From: Domibacillus indicus
GTDB taxonomy: Bacteria > Bacillota > Bacilli > Bacillales > Domibacillaceae
Length of the DNA: 55,031 nt
NCBI RefSeq assembly: GCF_023715895.1
Contig: NZ_JAMBOO010000027.1
Coordinates: forward strand, 1 to 55,031
Direction: 5' to 3'
Program-made: the position numbers and the translations under genes
In this document: positions 50,299-55,031 of the stretch, one piece after another
Layout of the letters: each line of letters opens with the position of its first letter
How positions within the stretch are numbered: position 1 is the stretch's first letter
Notes under the pieces: generated by a model
Databases searched by the model: none
What the model saw: only the letters and a program-made list of their open reading frames with translations
What the model was told of the DNA's origin: nothing

Positions 50299-52737
50299 TT
50301 ACGAGGTTGAGCCGGCCGCCGTGCGGACTACAAACTCGCCTTTCTCATCCACATCTACTACGACGTGCTGTCCAGTTAATACATTGCCTTTAAGCAGCTC
50401 CTCTGACAAGCGGTCTTCTACTTGCTTTTGAAGTGCCCGGCGAAGCGGACGTGCACCGTATTCCGGATCGTATCCTTCTTCCGCGATTTTTTCTTTCGCT
50501 TTATCAGACAGCTCGACATTGATGTCCTGCTCTTTGAGACGTGTTGTCAGCTGGTCCGTCATAAGAGTAACGATTTCTTTTAAGTGTTTCTTCTCAAGAG
50601 CATGGAAGACGATAATTTCATCGATACGGTTTAGGAATTCCGGACGGAACGCGCGTTTTAACTCATCCATCACTTTTCCTTTCATATCTTTGTGGTCTTG
50701 TGATGCATCTTGAATATTAAAACCGACATATTTGTTTTTCTGCAAAGACTGCGCTCCAACATTGGATGTCATAATGAGAACAGTATTGCGGAAATCAACG
50801 GTACGGCCTTTTGAATCTGTTAAGCGTCCATCTTCAAGAACTTGAAGCAGAATGTTAAAAACATCCGGGTGCGCTTTTTCAATTTCATCCAATAGAACAA
50901 CAGAGTACGGCTTGCGGCGAACTTTTTCTGTCAGCTGGCCGCCTTCTTCATAGCCTACATATCCTGGAGGCGAACCGACAAGGCGAGATGTTGAATGTTT
51001 CTCCATGTACTCGGACATATCGATCCGAATCATTGCATCTTCATCACCGAACATAGATTCAGCCAATGCTTTAGCCAGTTCTGTTTTCCCGACACCTGTT
51101 GGTCCAAGGAAAATAAAAGAGCCGATTGGGCGTTTTGGATCTTTTAATCCTGCACGTGCCCGGCGCACCGCTTTAGAAATAGACGTCACGGCTTCTTCCT
51201 GTCCAATTAAGCGGGAGTGCAAAATCTCTTCCAGATTCAGCAGGCGGTCTGTTTCCGTTTGAGCCAGTTTTGAAACTGGAATCCCTGTCCAGCTTGATAC
51301 AACCATCGCAATGTCTTCCATTGTTACTTCGCTGTTTTCTGTGCCCTGCTTTTCTTTCCAGCTGTTTTTCGTCTGCTCTAGCTCTTCACGAAGCTTTTGC
51401 TCGGAATCACGAAGAGACGCTGCTTTTTCAAATTCCTGGCTTTGTACGGCAGAATCTTTCTCGTGTTTCAACGCTTCAAGCTTTGCTTCAAGCTCTTTTA
51501 AATTTGGCGGTGTTGTAAAAGAACGAAGACGAACTTTTGAACCAGCTTCATCAATTAAATCAATGGCTTTGTCCGGCAGGAACCGATCAGAAATGTAACG
51601 GTCAGACATTTTCACTGCTGCTTCAATTGCTTCATCTAAAATCGCTACGCGGTGGTGGGCTTCATACCGGTCACGCAGTCCTTTTAAAATTTGAATCGAT
51701 TCCTCTAGTGTTGGTTCATCGACTTGAATCGGCTGGAAACGGCGTTCTAGAGCCGCGTCTTTCTCGATGTATTTACGGTACTCATCAAGTGTTGTTGCAC
51801 CGATACATTGAAGCTCGCCGCGCGCAAGAGACGGTTTTAAAATATTAGACGCATCAATGGCACCTTCTGCTCCGCCTGCTCCAATAAGTGTGTGCAGCTC
51901 GTCAATAAACAAAATAATATTGCCAGCCTGGCGAATTTCGTCCATTACTTTTTTCAAGCGGTCTTCAAATTCACCACGATATTTCGTTCCCGCTACTACT
52001 GTTCCCATATCCAGCGTCATCACGCGCTTATTGCGAAGTGTTTCCGGTACCTCGTTGTTAATGATCTGCTGAGCAAGACCTTCAGCAATAGCCGTTTTCC
52101 CGACACCTGGCTCCCCGATTAAAACAGGGTTATTTTTCGTGCGGCGGCTCAGCACCTCAATAACACGCTGAATTTCTTTGCTGCGGCCAATAACCGGGTC
52201 TAAGCTTCCTTCACGGGCAATCACTGTTAAATCACGTGCAAGTCCGTCCAGAGTCGGCGTGCTGACATTTGAAGCCTGGCCTCCCTGACCGCTTCCTGAT
52301 TCACTGCTGCCAAGAAGCTGCAATACTTGCTGGCGTGCTTTGTTTAAGCTGACGCCAAGGTTGCCAAGCACACGCGCCGCCACTCCTTCACCTTCACGAA
52401 TTAAGCCAAGCAGGATGTGTTCTGTTCCTACATAAGAGTGGCCTAATTTACGAGCCTCATCCATTGAAAGCTCAATGACTTTTTTGGCTCTCGGTGTATA
52501 ATGAACGGTTTTAGAAGCACCGTCTCCTTTTCCAATTAACTCTTCTACTTCTTCTTGAATCTTTTCTGCACTAAGACCTAAACCGTACAGCGCTTTAGCT
52601 GCGATTCCTTCGCCTTCACGAACAAGTCCGAGTAAAATGTGTTCTGTTCCAATGTTATTGTGACCCAGGCGAATCGCTTCTTCCTGTGCTAACGCTAGTA
52701 CCTTTTGTGCTCTTTCTGTAAAACGTCCAAACATCAT
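50299..52737 (-). CDS. clpC: ClpC, AAA+ unfoldase of the ClpCP protease
   Basis: The 812-residue Hsp100 protein has two Clp-N repeats (residues about 1-140; [20 protein letters not shown] and [20 protein letters not shown]), AAA1 with Walker [14 protein letters not shown], an MD/UVR coiled-coil middle domain (about 410-470), and AAA2 with Walker [14 protein letters not shown] and sensor region. A VGF-type ClpP-binding loop is present as [11 protein letters not shown]. It takes adaptor-delivered and McsB arginine-phosphorylated substrates. Start at the ATG at 52737, eight nt after GGGGG; one codon earlier or later is possible. Confidence 0.98.
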   Translation of the reverse strand: MMFGRFTERAQKVLALAQEEAIRLGHNNIGTEHILLGLVREGEGIAAKALYGLGLSAEKIQEEVEELIGKGDGASKTVHYTPRAKKVIELSMDEARKLGHSYVGTEHILLGLIREGEGVAARVLGNLGVSLNKARQQVLQLLGSSESGSGQGGQASNVSTPTLDGLARDLTVIAREGSLDPVIGRSKEIQRVIEVLSRRTKNNPVLIGEPGVGKTAIAEGLAQQIINNEVPETLRNKRVMTLDMGTVVAGTKYRGEFEDRLKKVMDEIRQAGNIILFIDELHTLIGAGGAEGAIDASNILKPSLARGELQCIGATTLDEYRKYIEKDAALERRFQPIQVDEPTLEESIQILKGLRDRYEAHHRVAILDEAIEAAVKMSDRYISDRFLPDKAIDLIDEAGSKVRLRSFTTPPNLKELEAKLEALKHEKDSAVQSQEFEKAASLRDSEQKLREELEQTKNSWKEKQGTENSEVTMEDIAMVVSSWTGIPVSKLAQTETDRLLNLEEILHSRLIGQEEAVTSISKAVRRARAGLKDPKRPIGSFIFLGPTGVGKTELAKALAESMFGDEDAMIRIDMSEYMEKHSTSRLVGSPPGYVGYEEGGQLTEKVRRKPYSVVLLDEIEKAHPDVFNILLQVLEDGRLTDSKGRTVDFRNTVLIMTSNVGAQSLQKNKYVGFNIQDASQDHKDMKGKVMDELKRAFRPEFLNRIDEIIVFHALEKKHLKEIVTLMTDQLTTRLKEQDINVELSDKAKEKIAEEGYDPEYGARPLRRALQKQVEDRLSEELLKGNVLTGQHVVVDVDEKGEFVVRTAAGSTS

Positions 52738-52755
52738 ATCCATTTCCCCCTTATC

Positions 52756-53811
52756 TTAATTCGTTTCTTCTAGTTCAAGCCGTTCACGAATCAATGCGGC
52801 TCGACGAATGTCCCGTTCTTCCGCTCGAAGCGGTCCTCCGGCATACTGCTGCAAAAAGCCGGGCTGCGTTAAGATCATCAGCTCATTTAAGATGCTTTTT
52901 GGTATATGAGTGATATACCCTAAATCAATCCCTAATCTAACATCTGATAAACACTGAAATGCTTCATTTGTTTCAATCACACGGCTGTTTGATAAAATGC
53001 CGTACGACCGAAAAATCCGATCTTCCAGCTGAATAGGGGATGTTTGCATTAACGCATCGCGCGCTGACTGCTCACGGGACATTAATTCATGCACCACGCT
53101 GTCCAGATCATTAATGATATCTTCTTCGGATTTTCCAAGAGTCAACTGATTGGAAATTTGAAAGATGTTACCTAAAGCTTCGCTACCTTCCCCATAAATT
53201 CCTCTAACAACGAGCCCTAATTGGCTGATAGCTGGAATAATACGGCTCATTTGACGTGTCAGTACCAAGCCAGGCAGGTGTATCATCACCGATGCCCGAA
53301 GCCCGGTTCCCACATTTGTTGGACAAGCGGTTAAGTAACCCATCTTTTCATCAAAAGCATATGGTACCCGGCCTTCAATTGCGTCATCAATCTGATTTGC
53401 TTTTTCCAGCGTTTCATGCAGCTGTAAGCCTGAGGCTAGACACTGAATACGTAAGTGGTCTTCCTCGTTTACCATAATACTTACGTCTTCTTGTTCAGAA
53501 ATAAGCACAGCACCGTATAAAGATGTTTCCGCTAAATAAGGACTGATCAAGTGCTTTTCTACCAATACTCTTTTTTGAAGCTGTGAGATATCCTCCATTT
53601 TTAAAAGCTCGAGAGACAATGATTCAGAAGCAGCTTTATTTATTTGGTCAACGACTTCTTCTGCTTTTTCCATCGATAAGATTGTCGGAAATGAAACATT
53701 CTCCAAGTTGCGTGCCAGCCTTATACGCGTACTCAGGACTACATCAGAGTCAGGTCCTGTACCGCTCATCCAGGCTGTCGTTTGCTGGTTGATAAATCGT
53801 TCCAGAGACAT
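52756..53811 (-). CDS. mcsB: McsB protein-arginine kinase
   Basis: The 351-residue phosphagen kinase-like enzyme phosphorylates arginine on substrates and CtsR. The nucleotide-binding segments [20 protein letters not shown] and the [20 protein letters not shown] motif are intact, as is the acidic catalytic loop near EEDHLRIQ. It adapts proteins for ClpCP. The start shares one nt with the mcsA stop. Confidence 0.98.
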   Translation of the reverse strand: MSLERFINQQTTAWMSGTGPDSDVVLSTRIRLARNLENVSFPTILSMEKAEEVVDQINKAASESLSLELLKMEDISQLQKRVLVEKHLISPYLAETSLYGAVLISEQEDVSIMVNEEDHLRIQCLASGLQLHETLEKANQIDDAIEGRVPYAFDEKMGYLTACPTNVGTGLRASVMIHLPGLVLTRQMSRIIPAISQLGLVVRGIYGEGSEALGNIFQISNQLTLGKSEEDIINDLDSVVHELMSREQSARDALMQTSPIQLEDRIFRSYGILSNSRVIETNEAFQCLSDVRLGIDLGYITHIPKSILNELMILTQPGFLQQYAGGPLRAEERDIRRAALIRERLELEETN

Positions 53812-54353
53812 TACAAACCGCCTCCTTCACCCGACAATTTTTTCTCCAAAGCACGAATTTGATCGCGAACGCCGGCCGCTTCTTCAAATTGTTCACCATT
53901 TATCATCTCTTGGAGCTTTTCACGCAATTGATGTACTTCTTTTTGCAAATGAAGTTTACCTCCCATACGTGCCGGAATCTTCCCTTGGTGAACAGTATTA
54001 CCACCATGAAGCCGTTTTAAAATAGAGAATAATTTTGACTCAAATGATTTATAGCAGTGAGCACAGCCAAATTTACCACTTTGCAAAAACTGCTGAAATG
54101 TCATATGGCACTTTTCGCAATGTGTTTCCTGATCGCGGAAAGAAGGGTTTGTGGAAAAATGAGGCTCAGGATTAAACAATCCCCCAAGCAGATTATTTAA
54201 TGAAAAAGCCGGATGGCCGCTAAATAAGTGTTCACCTTTTTCATGTGCACAATGATCGCATAAATAAACTTCCGTTACTTCTCCATTTACTGTTTTCGTA
54301 AAATGAAGAGCTGCCGGCCGCTCATGACACTCCTGACATATCATCCTGCTCAC
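53811..54353 (-). CDS. mcsA: McsA, zinc-binding activator of McsB
   Basis: The 180-residue protein has two paired zinc-finger motifs near each end of the first half ([10 protein letters not shown] with [10 protein letters not shown], and [13 protein letters not shown] with [10 protein letters not shown]), and a C-terminal UVR motif coiled coil ([22 protein letters not shown]). It binds McsB and ClpC. It overlaps ctsR by four nt. Confidence 0.97.
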   Translation of the reverse strand: MSRMICQECHERPAALHFTKTVNGEVTEVYLCDHCAHEKGEHLFSGHPAFSLNNLLGGLFNPEPHFSTNPSFRDQETHCEKCHMTFQQFLQSGKFGCAHCYKSFESKLFSILKRLHGGNTVHQGKIPARMGGKLHLQKEVHQLREKLQEMINGEQFEEAAGVRDQIRALEKKLSGEGGGL

Positions 54354-54820
54354 CTGCCTTCTACATATTTAAGAGATGCTAAAAATGATTGCATCATTCT
54401 CGCCCTCAACTCATCCCGTTCAGGCAACTCAGTATTGAGCACGGAACGTTCCATTACACCTATCATTAATTTCGCCTCGCGAGTGGAAATTACCTTTTCC
54501 TCAAGCAGACGATAAACAAAATTTTCCGCACTCGCCTGTGAAAGCCTTAAGCCTGTAAGAGCTATCATTTGATCAAGAAGATCACTTTTTTCATGCGTGG
54601 TCACTTTAATGATGCGAATGTAGCCGCCGCCACCCCGTTTGCTTTCAACTACATATCCTCGTTCCACGGTAAAACGAGTATTAATCACATAGTTGATTTG
54701 AGAGGGGACACATTGAAATTTGTCAGCAATTTCGCTGCGTTTTATTTCAACAATTTCGCTGCCATTGTGTTCGAGTACTTGTTTCAAATACTGTTCAATA
54801 ATATCAGAAACGTTTCTCAT
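54350..54820 (-). CDS. ctsR: CtsR, class III stress gene repressor
   Basis: The 156-residue repressor has an N-terminal winged helix-turn-helix (NVSDIIEQYLKQVLEHNGSE, IKRSEIADKFQCVPSQINYV) with the glycine-rich wing SKRGGGGYIRI that senses heat, and a C-terminal dimerisation region (LPERDELRARMMQSFLASLK). ATG at 54820 follows GGTGGGG; the GTG at 54832 is within the site. It represses its own operon through the heptad repeats at 54832..54854. Confidence 0.97.
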   Translation of the reverse strand: MRNVSDIIEQYLKQVLEHNGSEIVEIKRSEIADKFQCVPSQINYVINTRFTVERGYVVESKRGGGGYIRIIKVTTHEKSDLLDQMIALTGLRLSQASAENFVYRLLEEKVISTREAKLMIGVMERSVLNTELPERDELRARMMQSFLASLKYVEGR

Positions 54821-54831
54821 GATTTTCCCCA

Positions 54832-54854
54832 CCTTGACCTTGACTATATTTGAC
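54832..54854 (-). promoter_or_regulatory. CtsR operator, three heptad repeats
   Basis: On the minus strand CGTCAAA-TAT-AGTCAAG-GTCAAGG resembles the CtsR consensus of tandem GGTCAAA heptads with a 3-nt spacing, with a third partial copy. It lies downstream of the -10 box and reaches the ctsR ribosome binding site, so bound CtsR would block transcription start. Confidence 0.85.
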
Positions 54855-54858
54855 GATA

Positions 54859-54887
54859 ATTATAAAGGAAAGAATGCCTTGGTTCAA
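54859..54887 (-). promoter_or_regulatory. sigma-A promoter of the clpC operon
   Basis: On the minus strand TTGAAC (54882..54887), 17 nt, TATAAT (54859..54864), immediately upstream of the CtsR operator. It drives ctsR-mcsA-mcsB-clpC. Confidence 0.88.
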
Positions 54888-54906
54888 TTATTTTGCTCTT
54901 AAATAC

Positions 54907-54938
54907 AAAAAAGACAACCTGATTTCTCAAGTTGTCTT
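54907..54938 (-). terminator. Intrinsic terminator after 5S rRNA
   Basis: On the minus strand AAGACAACTTGA pairs with TCAGGTTGTCTT (one G-U pair) around GAAA, followed by TTTTG. It closes the rRNA operon that enters from the right. Confidence 0.92.
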
Positions 54939-54941
54939 ATC

Positions 54942-55031
<90 letters not shown>

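Overview
The window is a Bacillaceae-type Firmicute chromosome segment lying between two rRNA operons. The 3' part of a 5S gene sits at the right edge and the 5' end of a 16S gene at the left edge, both on the minus strand. All genes except one (pdaB-like, 547..1230) are on the minus strand, so transcription runs from high to low coordinates. Gene order follows the Bacillus subtilis ctsR-to-pdaB region very closely. Sporulation-linked genes (sigH, kbaA, cwlD, a pdaB remnant) point to an endospore-forming lineage. The genus cannot be fixed from the sequence alone.

Read in the direction of transcription: (1) 54.8-47.7 kb, the CtsR-controlled clpC operon (ctsR-mcsA-mcsB-clpC), then radA and the PIN/TRAM protein yacL. 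(2) 47.7-40.0 kb, ispD, ispF, gltX, a tRNA-Cys-type T-box leader, cysE-cysS, mrnC, rlmB, rae1, sigH, rpmG and secE. (3) 39.8-35.5 kb, nusG, rplK-rplA, the L10 leader with rplJ-rplL, and the methyltransferase ybxB. (4) 35.5-23.5 kb, rpoB-rpoC and the str operon (rpsL-rpsG-fusA-tuf). (5) 23.5-8.6 kb, the unbroken S10-spc-alpha cluster from rpsJ to rplQ. (6) 8.3-4.4 kb, the ECF transporter module ecfA1-ecfA2-ecfT, truA and rplM-rpsI with an L13-type leader. (7) 3.8-0.5 kb, cwlD, salA, kbaA and the divergent pdaB-like gene.

The genes make the ribosome, RNA polymerase, elongation factors, the secretion channel, protein quality control, cysteine and isoprenoid precursors and energy-coupling ATPases. 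Regulation is mostly by RNA: intrinsic terminators, ribosomal-protein leaders, a T-box, and sigma-A promoters whose -35 boxes repeatedly touch the upstream stop codon.

There is no phage, IS element, CRISPR array or defence island. The unusual points are: an unexplained structured region between rplQ and ecfA1 (about 8320..8596); a nusG leader with its own extended -10 promoter, a terminator, a dispersed Bacillus-type repeat and a start codon far from its Shine-Dalgarno; a pdaB-like gene that has lost all deacetylase motifs; and the absence of gerD, disA, rplGB/ybxF and ybaJ-ybaK from positions they hold in B. subtilis. Comparisons with B. subtilis are from memory, not from an alignment.
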